A stretch of 64,000 nt of DNA from Apilactobacillus apisilvae. GTDB lineage: Bacteria; Bacillota; Bacilli; Lactobacillales; Lactobacillaceae. Under the pieces are notes generated by a model. It was not told the origin of the DNA and made no database searches. It was given only the letters and a program-made list of their open reading frames with translations. How positions within the stretch are numbered: the stretch's first letter is position 1; every line of letters starts with the position of its first letter. Location: contig NZ_CP093362.1 in assembly GCF_023380225.1 (NCBI RefSeq), positions 1,054,001 to 1,118,000 on the forward strand, read 5' to 3'. The position numbers were made by a program, and so were the translations under genes. This document shows, in pieces, positions 35,493 through 44,835 of this stretch.

Positions 35493-36023
35493 ATGAATCT
35501 AAAAATTAAAAAAATTCAGAAATCAGAACTTGAAAAATTCTGGGAAGTTGCTTACAAAAATAAAAATGCTGAATGGACTAAATTTAATGGTCCTTATTTT
35601 AAAGACAAATTACCAGAAAAAAAGGAATTCATTGACGGTGATGCATCCAAAAAACATTTAAATAATGATATGTATAAGGCAATCTGGGTAAATGATAAAA
35701 TAGTTGGATCCGTATCCGCATATTATGAGGATTGTCCACTAAATCAATGGTTAGACGTCGGTATCTGTATTTATAGTCAGGATAATTGGCATCAAGGGAT
35801 TGGCAAAAAAGCTTTAAAAATGTGGATTGATGAAATGTTCAGATTATTTGATTTACCTCATATTGGTCTAACAACTTGGTCCGGTAATCAAAATATGATG
35901 CATCTAGCTGAATCCATTGGTCTAAAACAAGAAGCAGTAATTCCAAAGGTTAGATACTGGGAAAATCAATATTTTGATTCTGTAAAATATGGAATTTTAA
36001 GAAGTGATTGGCAAAACGTTTAG
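35493..36023 (+). CDS. GNAT-family N-acetyltransferase
   Basis: 176 aa. Acetyl-CoA motif WHQGIGKKALKMWIDEMF, then LPHIGLTTWSGNQNMMHLAESIGLKQEAVI, as in RimJ/RimL-like enzymes. SD AGGAGG. The substrate is unknown; possibilities are ribosomal protein N-termini or small amines. Its stop codon lies within a terminator stem. Confidence 0.88.
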   Translation: MNLKIKKIQKSELEKFWEVAYKNKNAEWTKFNGPYFKDKLPEKKEFIDGDASKKHLNNDMYKAIWVNDKIVGSVSAYYEDCPLNQWLDVGICIYSQDNWHQGIGKKALKMWIDEMFRLFDLPHIGLTTWSGNQNMMHLAESIGLKQEAVIPKVRYWENQYFDSVKYGILRSDWQNV

Positions 36024-36044
36024 ATCTTAATCTAAGCGTTTTTT
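36013..36044 (+). terminator. Terminator after the GNAT genes
   Basis: AACGTTTAGA pairs with TCTAAGCGTT (one G-U), followed by TTTTTATTT. Confidence 0.8.
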
Positions 36045-36089
36045 ATTTAAAATAATTAATAGTATATTATTAATCAAAGAGGTGATAAT

Positions 36090-36845
36090 TTGTTCAAACT
36101 AAAAACATATACATCGGTAATTTTATATTCGGTTATCATGTTTATAATTTTCGTGATGGCAACTGTCGTTTCACAAAACTTACTAATCGAAACTAATCTG
36201 CCCATCACGTTAAGTTCATACTTACAATACATCATTATTATGCTTATTCTTGTAATTTCAAATGTCATGTTAACTAAAGTTCCGATATTTTTTACATCTA
36301 AAATTCCATTTAAGAAGAAAATCATTCCGTATGTATTACTAATTATATTTATTGTTTATTCGATGAGGCCCACAATGACCCATGCTTTATCCTTTGATGA
36401 ATACTTATTTAACAGTATTGCATACGTCTTTGGAACTGCAATAACTCAAGAATATTTATTTAGTGGTGTTATTTTAAATGCCCTAATTCGAAATTTAAAA
36501 AAATTTAGTCGTTCTGGAATAATCATGCAAATTATTTTAACAAGTTTACTTTTTGCTGCATATTATATTGTGCAGGCTGTTAGGGTTGAATCTTATGAAC
36601 AGGTGATTTATGCATTTAGTTTTGGTTTAGTTGTAACATCACTGTACATGGCGACTGGTAGTATCGTTCCAAGCATTATTTTGCACTTCATCTTTGATTT
36701 CGTAAGTTATATTTTCCCAGATAATGCGATTAATCCAACATTAACAGCTTTAGGATGCTTAGTCGCAAGTATTATTTTATTAATACCATTGTTAAAAGAT
36801 AAATATATTGATCCAAGGCTATATAATTATATCGGTAAAAATTAA
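36090..36845 (+). CDS. CPBP-family membrane protein with degenerate active site
   Basis: 251 aa from TTG at 36090 (GAGGTG ahead). Seven to eight helices. Only part of the CPBP motif set remains: QEYLFSG in place of EExxxR, FAAYYI in place of FxxxH, while HFIFDF is kept. It is therefore probably not a protease, unlike the family member at 15207. It may have a binding or immunity-type role, which is inference. Confidence 0.8.
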   Translation: MFKLKTYTSVILYSVIMFIIFVMATVVSQNLLIETNLPITLSSYLQYIIIMLILVISNVMLTKVPIFFTSKIPFKKKIIPYVLLIIFIVYSMRPTMTHALSFDEYLFNSIAYVFGTAITQEYLFSGVILNALIRNLKKFSRSGIIMQIILTSLLFAAYYIVQAVRVESYEQVIYAFSFGLVVTSLYMATGSIVPSIILHFIFDFVSYIFPDNAINPTLTALGCLVASIILLIPLLKDKYIDPRLYNYIGKN

Positions 36846-36931
36846 TTTCAGCTTTGAAAACAAATTTTCTCTATGTATAATAATCTATTGATATATTATA
36901 TAAATATTAATTAATGAACATGGAGAATTAC

Positions 36932-37504
36932 ATGCAGATTAACGGAACAAATAACATTCCAGATTATGTTTTGAGTAACACAATTCTTGGGCTAATTATT
37001 ATGAGAGTAACTTTTTTGATTTTAATTATTTTATTTAAAAAGAAAAAAATTAATTTAAAAAATATTTCAATAACCGCATTATTTTTATCATACTTATTCT
37101 TAATGTTAAAAATAACAATTTTTCCAATTAATATATTTTTTCCATCTAATAAAATTTATGAAAATGGCTTAGGACAAATTTTAGATATTAATTTTAATCT
37201 TTTAGCAATTGGCAATTATAATTTGATTGATTTTATTGGAAATTTATTTATATTATTTCCATTAGCTATCTTCGCAGCAATTGTTTTACCGCAAAAATTT
37301 GGTGAAATGAAACCAAACTTAATTTTGGGATTTAGCGTAGCATTTATGTTTGAGGTAATTGATATAATATTTAATTATTTTTATATGAGTAACAAAATAT
37401 TTGATGTCGACAACTTAATATTGAATTTTATTGGTTATGTTTTTGGATATTTATTTTATAAAACAATAATTTTTCGTAATAATAAAATAAAAAGGTTTAC
37501 TTAG
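36932..37504 (+). CDS. VanZ-family membrane protein
   Basis: 190 aa from the ATG at 36932 (GGAG six bases ahead); an earlier ATG at 36914 overlaps that SD. Five helices with the VanZ pattern YNLIDFIGNLFILFPLAIF and late EVIDIIFNYF, NFIGYVFGYLF. VanZ homologues affect sensitivity to lipoglycopeptides and surface structure, but the biochemical role is unsettled. Confidence 0.82.
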   Translation: MQINGTNNIPDYVLSNTILGLIIMRVTFLILIILFKKKKINLKNISITALFLSYLFLMLKITIFPINIFFPSNKIYENGLGQILDINFNLLAIGNYNLIDFIGNLFILFPLAIFAAIVLPQKFGEMKPNLILGFSVAFMFEVIDIIFNYFYMSNKIFDVDNLILNFIGYVFGYLFYKTIIFRNNKIKRFT

Positions 37505-37528
37505 AAAAAAATTCTAAGTAAACCTTTT
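37488..37528. terminator. Bidirectional terminator
   Basis: AAAAGGTTTACTTAGAA pairs with TTCTAAGTAAACCTTTT between convergent vanZ-like and GH25 genes. Confidence 0.9.
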
Positions 37529-38707
37529 CTATTTGAATGAACCTTGGTAGAACCAACCTAAATACTTACCCTTGTAATAACATTTATAGTAATAACTTTT
37601 CCAGCCATTTTTCTTAGCTTTTTGCGTTACCGTTAATTTTTTATTAGCATATTCAGAACCGCGAGCAGTCATATTAATATTTTTAAAATGACTGTTCATA
37701 ACATGATTATAAAAGTTGTTGGAAGGATTACTTTTGACATTTTTAGTTCCATTCGCTTTTGAATAACTAATGTGTGGACCTAATGCATCACTGCTAATCC
37801 AGCCCAAATATTTACCTTCATAATAGCAACGATAAAATACTTTTCCACCAACTACTGCTTTACAGTCTGTAGTTACCGTTTTAGCACGATTATTACTTCC
37901 GCGACTTGTTATTTTTAAATAGTTCATATACTTGTTATCGCTAACAACGTGGTTATAAAAATCTTCATTAAATGAACTTTTAGTCATTAAAGTTTGATTA
38001 TCACGATAATATTTAGTATGTAAAACTACTGTCGGATTACCAATGAACCAACTACTTTTCTTCGATGTTAATAAACTAGAATCAATATATTTACCAAGTG
38101 CTGGTGAATAATAATGATCAGTGTATTGCCATAAAACATTTTCACGTTCAGGCTCATTTGACTGGTATGCTGCTAACCAATAACCGTCATATGAACTAAT
38201 TGCCTCAGCCGCATAATTTAACATAAAATTTTGGTATGAATAGAACAGAATTTTTTTATTACCCACTAATGATCTTAATTCATTTAACCAAGCTAAAGTA
38301 GCATCGTTAGTATCGCCAGATTTCACCGTTTGGTCCTCATAGTCATTTACATAGAATTTAGCATTAGGAGCTCGATTATAAAGCACTCTTGCTTCGTTTT
38401 TAGCATCACTAACACTTTCATATTGACTAAAAGAATAAACTCCATATGGGACATGATATTGGTCTAATAAATTCTTATTATGTTGAAAAGTTCGATCTGA
38501 ATATTCACTTCCATATTGAACCCTTAGAATCACAAATGGCACTTCATTTTTCAATTGTTGAACTTGTGCACTGGTAAAATTACCTTGCCATTCAGATAAA
38601 TCATAAACATTTTTCTGGTCAGCATTTGCACTTAAATTTATACATAAAAAAGATATAAAAATAACGGCAAGTGACATAATTAAATACTTAAATCTATAAA
38701 ATCTCAA
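37529..38707 (-). CDS. Secreted GH25 lysozyme with SH3-like repeats
   Basis: 392 aa from TTG at 38707 (GGAGG nine bases ahead); longer in-frame starts lack an SD and would bury the signal peptide. Signal peptide ~1-32 (SLAVIFISFLCINLSANA). GH25 domain with YDLSEWQG, YVNDYEDQT (catalytic) and VLWQYTDH; then two SH3-like repeats ending GWIS and GWFYQGSFK. It closely resembles the lysozyme at 24367 without its Asn/Gln linker. Acts on peptidoglycan. Confidence 0.92.
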   Translation of the reverse strand: MRFYRFKYLIMSLAVIFISFLCINLSANADQKNVYDLSEWQGNFTSAQVQQLKNEVPFVILRVQYGSEYSDRTFQHNKNLLDQYHVPYGVYSFSQYESVSDAKNEARVLYNRAPNAKFYVNDYEDQTVKSGDTNDATLAWLNELRSLVGNKKILFYSYQNFMLNYAAEAISSYDGYWLAAYQSNEPERENVLWQYTDHYYSPALGKYIDSSLLTSKKSSWFIGNPTVVLHTKYYRDNQTLMTKSSFNEDFYNHVVSDNKYMNYLKITSRGSNNRAKTVTTDCKAVVGGKVFYRCYYEGKYLGWISSDALGPHISYSKANGTKNVKSNPSNNFYNHVMNSHFKNINMTARGSEYANKKLTVTQKAKKNGWKSYYYKCYYKGKYLGWFYQGSFK

Positions 38708-38973
38708 AATAATTATCCTCCATCTACAATTATTAATTCTACATGGACAATATTTCAGAAATAATATATTTAAATTACAATTATCAATCAAATTATCACA
38801 AAATATTTACAAACTGAATATTTAATATAAAAAAATTTGTGAAAAATATAATTATTAGCTATTAAGTTAAGCATATTTTTTCACAAGCTTAATAAGTGAA
38901 ATTTAACTTAAAGCGTGGTAAATTATATCTTGTAAAATATAAATAATTAAATAATGAATTTGGAGGTACAAGT

Positions 38974-39981
38974 ATGACAGTAAAAATTGGTATTAACGGT
39001 TTTGGTCGTATTGGTCGTTTAGCATTCAAAAGAATTCATGAATTAAAATCTGATGGTATCGAAGTAGCAGCTATTAATGATTTAACTACTCCTTCAATGC
39101 TAGCTTATCTATTAAAATATGATTCAACACATGGTAAGTTCCCAGGTGAAGTTTCATCAACTGACACAGGTATCGTCGTTGATGGTCACGAAATTCCAGT
39201 TTATGCTGAAAAAGATGCCGCTAACCTTCCATGGGTTAAGAATGATGGCGTTGATTTCGTACTAGAATGTACTGGATTCTACACTTCAAAAGAAAAAGCA
39301 CAAGCTCATTTGGATGCCGGTGCAAAACGTGTTCTAATCTCAGCTCCAGCTGGTGATATGAAGACAGTTGTTCCTGGTGTTAACTTGGACACATTGAACT
39401 CAGATGATCAAATCGTTTCAGCTGGTTCATGTACAACAGGTAGTATTGCAGCTACTGCATACTTCTTGAACAAAGACTTTGGTATTAAAGTTGGATCAAT
39501 GACAACTATCCATGCCTTTACTTCTACTCAAGCTATCTTAGATGGTCCTCGTGGTAAGAAGTTTAGAAATAACCGTACTGCTTCAGTAAACACTATTCCT
39601 CACTCAACTGGTGCTGCTAAAGCTATCGGTTTAGTTGTTCCTGAATTACAAGGTAAATTAGATGGTGTTGCACAACGTGTTGGTATTATTGATGGTTCAC
39701 TAACTGAATTGACTGCCATTGTTGATAAAAAGAATGTTACTGCTGACGAAATCAATGAAAAGATGAAGGGTCATGCGGATGAAACATTCGGTTACAATGA
39801 TGAACCAATTGTATCAAGTGATATCATTGGTGATACTCACGGATCTGTATTTGATGCTACTCAAACTAATGTTTCAACTGTTGGTGACAACCAATTAGTT
39901 AAAGTTTGGAACTGGTACGATAACGAATGGGGCTTTACTTGCAACATGGTTCGTACTTTATTGAAGTTCTCACAACTATAA
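38974..39981 (+). CDS. gap: Glyceraldehyde-3-phosphate dehydrogenase
   Basis: 335 aa, phosphorylating type. NAD fold [18 protein letters not shown], catalytic Cys in [25 protein letters not shown], and [15 protein letters not shown] at the C-terminus. It is alone, without cggR, pgk or tpi. It reads towards oriC, head-on to the replication fork, in contrast to dnaA/dnaN. A strong SD (GGAGG) and an extended -10 (TGGTAAATT) lie upstream. Confidence 0.97.
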   Translation: MTVKIGINGFGRIGRLAFKRIHELKSDGIEVAAINDLTTPSMLAYLLKYDSTHGKFPGEVSSTDTGIVVDGHEIPVYAEKDAANLPWVKNDGVDFVLECTGFYTSKEKAQAHLDAGAKRVLISAPAGDMKTVVPGVNLDTLNSDDQIVSAGSCTTGSIAATAYFLNKDFGIKVGSMTTIHAFTSTQAILDGPRGKKFRNNRTASVNTIPHSTGAAKAIGLVVPELQGKLDGVAQRVGIIDGSLTELTAIVDKKNVTADEINEKMKGHADETFGYNDEPIVSSDIIGDTHGSVFDATQTNVSTVGDNQLVKVWNWYDNEWGFTCNMVRTLLKFSQL

Positions 39982-39993
39982 AAACAATCAACA

Positions 39994-40022
39994 AGCCTGG
40001 GAAAATTCCCAAGCTTTTTTTA
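39994..40022 (+). terminator. Terminator of gap
   Basis: AAGCCTGGGAA pairs with TTCCCAAGCTT, followed by TTTTTTT. Confidence 0.85.
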
Positions 40023-40027
40023 TTATA

Positions 40028-40122
40028 TTATCCACAACATCTGTGGATAATTGGAAAATTTTAACCGATTTAAGACATTTTATTTATATCTTAGATAAAT
40101 TATCCACAAATGATGTGAATAA
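40028..40122. promoter_or_regulatory. DnaA-box group between gap and dnaN
   Basis: Perfect TTATCCACA at 40028 and 40100, its complement TGTGGATAA at 40042, and TGTGAATAA at 40114. The first two face each other 5 bases apart. Confidence 0.75.
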
Positions 40123-40145
40123 CTTTAAAACTTAATTTTTTGGAT

Positions 40146-40178
40146 AAAAAAGAGTACTGATTTTAGTATCAGTACTCT
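40146..40178 (-). terminator. Terminator of dnaN
   Basis: AGAGTACTGAT pairs with ATCAGTACTCT; TTTTTT follows on the minus strand. Confidence 0.9.
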
Positions 40179-40186
40179 TTTATTTT

Positions 40187-41323
40187 TTAGAATGTACGAA
40201 CAGGTGTTATTAGTTCAATAAAGTTTTCTTGATCTTCAGAAGGAACCAATGTAAATGGTCTGAGTGGTGAAGTAAATGAAATGTTAATCATAGTTTGTCC
40301 AAATGCACGTAATGCATCTTTCATGTAATCAGGATTAAATGAAATTTCTAAATCTTTTCCATCAATTTCTTTGGTATCAAGTTCTTCTTCAACATTACCA
40401 ACATCAGGAGAATTTCCTGAAACTGTTACTTTCTTATCATATGCATTAATTGTTAATTTAACAACATTATTTCTAGATTCATGTGAAAGTAATGAAGCTC
40501 TTTCAATTGAACCCAGCAATTCACGTGCATCAAATTGGACATTAGTTTCTGATTCTTTAGGGATCAAACGAGAAGTATCTGGGTAAGCTCCTTCAAGTAA
40601 TCTTGAATAGAAATAAGTGTTACCAATTGTAAATAATACTTGGTTTTCTGATATCTTCATTTTTACATTTTCATTATCATCTGAAATCATTTTTGATAAT
40701 TCAGATAAACTGCTTCCCGGAATGATTACATCATATTCACCATTATTATCTGGTAATGCAACTTTTCTTTGACTTAAACGGTGTGAATCTGTAGCAACTG
40801 CAAATAATATTTGATCTTTTAAAACAAAATGCACACCTGTAAGAATAGGGCGGCTTTCTTGTTTTGAAACAGCAATAACAGTTTGGTTAATAATTTCTTT
40901 AAATACATTTCCAGATAAAGAAATTTCATTTTCATTATCAATTTCTGGTAAATGTGGATAATCGTTAGCATCTAAACCGTTAATTGTAAATGATGAAGAA
41001 CCTGAAGTTATTTCGGTTTGAAATCCATTACTAACTGATAAACTCATTTTATCTGTGGGTAATTTTTTTACAATTCCACTAAAGAATCTTGCTGGTAATA
41101 CAATTTCTCCAGTTTCTTCAATGTTTAATTCATTATCTTCATCACTAGCTAGAATTTGGGTTTCAATTGAAACATCTGCATTACTACCAGTTAAGATGAT
41201 TTCATTATCAGTTACTTTTAATTTTAACCCAGTAAGTATAGGAATTGTTGTTTTAGATGATATTGCTCTTGATACAGTATTTAGTTCTTGAATAAATGCT
41301 GATCTTTTTATTGAAAATTTCAT
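40187..41323 (-). CDS. dnaN: DNA polymerase III beta sliding clamp
   Basis: 378 aa from the ATG at 41323 (GGGGG nine bases ahead); upstream in-frame codons belong to the DnaA-box gap. Start MKFSIKRSAFIQELNTVSRA, then SSKTTIPILTGLKL, and end ITPVRTF. Three clamp domains. It tethers polymerase III. It follows dnaA as usual but is not followed by yaaA-recF, which lie 25 kb away. Confidence 0.97.
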   Translation of the reverse strand: MKFSIKRSAFIQELNTVSRAISSKTTIPILTGLKLKVTDNEIILTGSNADVSIETQILASDEDNELNIEETGEIVLPARFFSGIVKKLPTDKMSLSVSNGFQTEITSGSSSFTINGLDANDYPHLPEIDNENEISLSGNVFKEIINQTVIAVSKQESRPILTGVHFVLKDQILFAVATDSHRLSQRKVALPDNNGEYDVIIPGSSLSELSKMISDDNENVKMKISENQVLFTIGNTYFYSRLLEGAYPDTSRLIPKESETNVQFDARELLGSIERASLLSHESRNNVVKLTINAYDKKVTVSGNSPDVGNVEEELDTKEIDGKDLEISFNPDYMKDALRAFGQTMINISFTSPLRPFTLVPSEDQENFIELITPVRTF

Positions 41324-41340
41324 TTTCATTTTCCCCCTGT

Positions 41341-41474
41341 TATTAATATTAATTAATATATAGTAATACAGTAGTAGTAGGGCCTGTGGATATGTGTATA
41401 ACTCATCTAATCCCTTTCTACTATTAGCTTTGTGCCTGTGGATAAAATGTGGATAACTCTTGATATTATCCACA
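41341..41474. promoter_or_regulatory. oriC unwinding region: DnaA-trios and DnaA boxes (dnaA-dnaN gap)
   Basis: An A/T-rich stretch (41341-41371) leads into three TAG trinucleotides (41372-41380), a GGCC cluster, and abutting boxes TGTGGATAT (41385) and TGTGTATAA (41393). Perfect boxes follow at 41437, 41448 and 41466 (reverse). This is the basal unwinding layout known from Bacillus subtilis. Confidence 0.8.
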
Positions 41475-41484
41475 ACTTTCAAAA

Positions 41485-42819
41485 TTACCTTTTTAGTTCT
41501 TCCGTTAATTCATCGATTTTATTTTGTAAATTAACATTACTTTTTATTTCATCTGAAATTTTATCATATGCGTGAATAACAGTTGTATGATCTTTTCCAC
41601 CAAAAGCATTTCCAATTTTAGGTAATGAATTATTAGTCATTGTTCTTGATAAATACATTGCGATTTGTCTAGGAATAACAATTTTTTGGATTCTTTTTTT
41701 ACCCTTTAAATCATCAACTGATAAGTTAAAGTACATAGAAACAGTTTGCAATATTTTATCAATATTTACTTCAAATTTCTTTTCACCTTTATTTAGACCC
41801 TTTAGTGCTTCTGATACAAGATCGGTTGTAATTTTAACATTTTTAAACTTAGCAAATGCTTGAACTCTTGATAAAGCTCCCTCTAATTCACGTACATTAG
41901 AATCAATCTGTCCAGCAATATAATTTAAAGTATCAATTGGTACATCAATATTATCAGCTTCAGCTTTAGTTTTTAAAATAGCGATTCTAGTTTCCAAGTC
42001 TGGTGGAGTTATATCTACAGACAACCCCCATGCAAATCTAGATACCAGTCTATCTTGTAATTTGGAAATCTCATTTGGTAATCGATCAGATGTTAATACA
42101 ATTTGTTTACGGTTTTCATATAAATCATTAAAGGTGTGGAAGAATTCTTCTTGCGTTCCATCTTTATCTGCAAAAAATTGAATATCATCTACTAATAATA
42201 CGTCAACGTTTCTGTATTCTTGACGGAAAGACTCTGTCTTATGTCTTTGAATAGCGTTAATAAAGTCGTTAGTAAATGATTCACTTGTAATGTATTTAAT
42301 GTTAGCAGATGGATTATCTTTAATGATTTTATTACCGATTGCATGCATTAAGTGAGTTTTACCTAATCCTACACCTCCGTAAAGTAGTAGGGGATTATAC
42401 ATTCGACCGGGATCTTCAGATACAACTAATGCTGCTGCATGTGCCATTTGATTACCTTTACCAATAACAAAAGATTCAAATGTATAGTTTGGATTCAAAT
42501 GTGTATTACTAATTGATTCATCATCATTTAAATCTATATTATTGACTTTTGATGAATCTTCCTTGTTTTTTAATTCATCTTCAAGAACAAATTTTGGTGC
42601 AATGTCCTTTTTAGTAATTTTATAAGCATACTCGACTAATTGATCGGCTAATTTATCTTTCCAGTAATCTCTATGAAGAGGGGAGGGGAGTTCTAATGTT
42701 AATTGGTTATGCTCTAAACTAATGGGTTTCACTGTTTCAATCCATGTTGAATAAGTCGTTGTTGATACGTTATTCGCAAAATCTTCACAGATTTGTTCCC
42801 ATAATGAATCTTTATTCAT
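41485..42819 (-). CDS. dnaA: Chromosomal replication initiator DnaA
   Basis: 444 aa from the ATG at 42819 (GGGAGG ahead); an in-frame codon at 42840 is upstream of that SD. Domain I (DSLWEQICEDFANNVSTTTY), short acidic linker (~90-105), AAA+ domain with GGVGLGKTHLMHAIG and VDVLLVDDIQFF, and the DNA-binding domain signature GGKDHTTVIHAYDKI. It binds the boxes on both sides of its gene to open oriC. Confidence 0.98.
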   Translation of the reverse strand: MNKDSLWEQICEDFANNVSTTTYSTWIETVKPISLEHNQLTLELPSPLHRDYWKDKLADQLVEYAYKITKKDIAPKFVLEDELKNKEDSSKVNNIDLNDDESISNTHLNPNYTFESFVIGKGNQMAHAAALVVSEDPGRMYNPLLLYGGVGLGKTHLMHAIGNKIIKDNPSANIKYITSESFTNDFINAIQRHKTESFRQEYRNVDVLLVDDIQFFADKDGTQEEFFHTFNDLYENRKQIVLTSDRLPNEISKLQDRLVSRFAWGLSVDITPPDLETRIAILKTKAEADNIDVPIDTLNYIAGQIDSNVRELEGALSRVQAFAKFKNVKITTDLVSEALKGLNKGEKKFEVNIDKILQTVSMYFNLSVDDLKGKKRIQKIVIPRQIAMYLSRTMTNNSLPKIGNAFGGKDHTTVIHAYDKISDEIKSNVNLQNKIDELTEELKR

Positions 42820-42874
42820 TAATTGATGTCCTCCCAACAAAATTCTTAAATAATTTTACCATTCTTATAAAAAG

Positions 42875-43133
42875 TTTTCCACAGATAATCACAACTAATT
42901 TAAAATGTTCCACAGGGTGTGCATAAAGTTTTCCACAAGGTGTGCATAACCTTAAATAATTTAAAAAAATAAAAGTTATTAACATGTAAATGTGGATAAA
43001 AAATAAAATATATTAACTGATATAATAACGTTTGTAATTATTTATGCACAGTCTGTGGATAAAGTTAATAACACCCTGTGAATTTGTGGATAAAATGTGG
43101 ATAACCCTGTGGATTAATATTTTTTAATCCACA
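42875..43133. promoter_or_regulatory. oriC DnaA-box array between dnaA and rpmH
   Basis: At least twelve 9-mers at or one to two bases from TTATCCACA/TGTGGATAA. Exact copies lie at 42991, 43054, 43085 and 43096. Variants lie at 42875, 42906, 42918, 42929, 42941, 43042, 43108 and 43125. A T/A-rich patch lies at 42950-43030. No other gene fits here; the rpmH promoter must lie near 43180-43280. Confidence 0.9.
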
Positions 43134-43305
43134 AAGAAATTAACAAAATGTGCATGAAACAAATTAAAATGTGGTTAAATTTAAAGCGTAGAGATAGCTA
43201 TAAATTAAAGATAGATGTTTCATGATTTTATATTTTGTGGTATTATGTTTAAGAAATGTATTTAGCATGGAAAAGAAACATTTAAATAAGCAAGGAGGGT
43301 TAGTA

Positions 43306-43440
43306 ATGAAAAGAACTTACCAACCAAAGAGACGTAAGCATGCTCGTGTACACGGTTTCCGTAAACGTATGAGCACAAACAACGGTCGTAAAATTTTAGC
43401 TAATCGCCGTAGAAAAGGCAGAAAGTCATTATCTGCCTAG
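43306..43440 (+). CDS. rpmH: Large ribosomal subunit protein bL34
   Basis: 44 aa, [20 protein letters not shown] then [20 protein letters not shown]. Start set by AAGGAGGG. First gene right of oriC, in the classic rpmH-rnpA-yidC-jag order. A terminator between rpmH and rnpA may set their ratio. Confidence 0.98.
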   Translation: MKRTYQPKRRKHARVHGFRKRMSTNNGRKILANRRRKGRKSLSA

Positions 43441-43449
43441 TATACTAAA

Positions 43450-43480
43450 GACCACTGACCAATTAATCAGTGGTCTTTTT
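43450..43480 (+). terminator. Terminator after rpmH
   Basis: GACCACTGA pairs with TCAGTGGTC, followed by TTTTT. Confidence 0.8.
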
Positions 43481-43514
43481 CATTATATTGATAGAAGATT
43501 AACGGAGATGGATT

Positions 43515-43865
43515 ATGCGTAAATCATATCGTGTCAAAAAAGAAGCAGAATTCCAAAAGGTTTTTGAACAACATGATTCAGTAGCCAATCGAACTTTTGT
43601 TGTCTATCAAATGGACAAACCTGATCAAAAACATTTTCGTGTTGGAATTTCTGTGGGAAAGAAAATTGGTAACGCTGTACACAGAAACTGGGTAAAAAGA
43701 AGAATTAGACAAACTTTGCTAGAGTTAAAGCCTGATTTAAAACAAGATGTTGATTTCTTAGTGATTGCTCGTCCACGTGCTGATGGACTTTCAATGGAAG
43801 AAGTTAAGAAGAACCTGGTTCATGTTTTGAAGTTAGCAAATTTACTTGATGAGGGAGAAAATTAA
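43515..43865 (+). CDS. rnpA: Ribonuclease P protein component
   Basis: 116 aa. Signature [26 protein letters not shown] and [14 protein letters not shown]. It binds RNase P RNA and aids tRNA 5' maturation. Its stop codon abuts the yidC start, so the two are translationally coupled. Confidence 0.97.
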   Translation: MRKSYRVKKEAEFQKVFEQHDSVANRTFVVYQMDKPDQKHFRVGISVGKKIGNAVHRNWVKRRIRQTLLELKPDLKQDVDFLVIARPRADGLSMEEVKKNLVHVLKLANLLDEGEN

Positions 43866-44699
43866 ATGAAAAAGTTCAAAAAATATTTTTCATTAGCTTC
43901 CATATTAGGTCTAGTATTCTTTTTAAGTGCATGTAGTAATAAACCTATTACTTCCCACAGTACTGGATTATGGGATGGAGTAATTGTTCTTAACTTCTCT
44001 AGAGCAATTATTTGGTTGTCAAAATTCTTTGGTAATAATTATGGAATGGGAATTATCATTTTTACCATTATCGTAAGAATCATTATCCTACCTTTGATGG
44101 TTTATCAAACTAGGAGTATGAAGAAAACTCAAGAAATACAACCTGAGTTAAAGAAATTACAAAAGAAGTATTCATCTAAGGATACTGAAACAATGCAAAA
44201 ATTGCGTACTGAACAACAAAAATTATATTCAGAAGCAGGTGTGAATCCAGTTGCTGGGTGTTTGCCTTTAATTGTTCAATTACCAATTTTATGGGCCTTA
44301 TACCAAGGAATTTGGCGTACTGATATTTTGAAGTCCGGCCATTTCTTATGGTTGCAATTAGGACATAAAGATCCTTACTTTATTATGCCGATTTTAGCGG
44401 CCCTATTTACTTTTATTAGTTCATGGTTAGCAACTAAATCACAACCTGAACAAAATGGAATGACTAAGTCAATGACTTATGGAATGCCATTAATTATTTT
44501 CTTCATGGCATTAAACATTCCAGCCGCTATTTCCATTTATTGGGTAGTAACTAATTTATTCCAAGCCGGACAAACTTTAGTGCTACAAAATCCTTGGAAG
44601 ATGCAAAGAGAACGTGAAGAAAAACAATCTGCTGAAAGACAGCATAAAAATGCGATTAATAAAGCAATTAGAAAAGCTAAACGTTCTCGTCGTAAATAG
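43866..44699 (+). CDS. yidC: Membrane protein insertase YidC/OxaA
   Basis: 277 aa lipoprotein-type insertase. Lipobox LGLVFFLSACS (Cys near 22), then five membrane helices with the YidC core (GMGIIIFTIIVRIIILPLMV, NPVAGCLPLIVQLPILWALY, NIPAAISIYWVVTNLFQ) and a basic C-terminus (KAIRKAKRSRRK) that contacts ribosomes. It inserts membrane proteins with or without SecYEG. Terminator at 44705. Confidence 0.96.
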   Translation: MKKFKKYFSLASILGLVFFLSACSNKPITSHSTGLWDGVIVLNFSRAIIWLSKFFGNNYGMGIIIFTIIVRIIILPLMVYQTRSMKKTQEIQPELKKLQKKYSSKDTETMQKLRTEQQKLYSEAGVNPVAGCLPLIVQLPILWALYQGIWRTDILKSGHFLWLQLGHKDPYFIMPILAALFTFISSWLATKSQPEQNGMTKSMTYGMPLIIFFMALNIPAAISIYWVVTNLFQAGQTLVLQNPWKMQREREEKQSAERQHKNAINKAIRKAKRSRRK

Positions 44700-44704
44700 A
44701 ACTT

Positions 44705-44735
44705 AAAAGGACTGACAAAATTGTCAGTCCTTTTT
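44705..44735 (+). terminator. Terminator after yidC
   Basis: AAAAGGACTGACAA pairs with TTGTCAGTCCTTTT, with a T run. Confidence 0.88.
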
Positions 44736-44835
44736 ATTTATAAATAAATTACATATATATCAAATACAGGTATCTTTACAACTAAAAATTATGATAGTAT
44801 ATAACAATATGATTAAAAATAAAGGGAGCAACATA

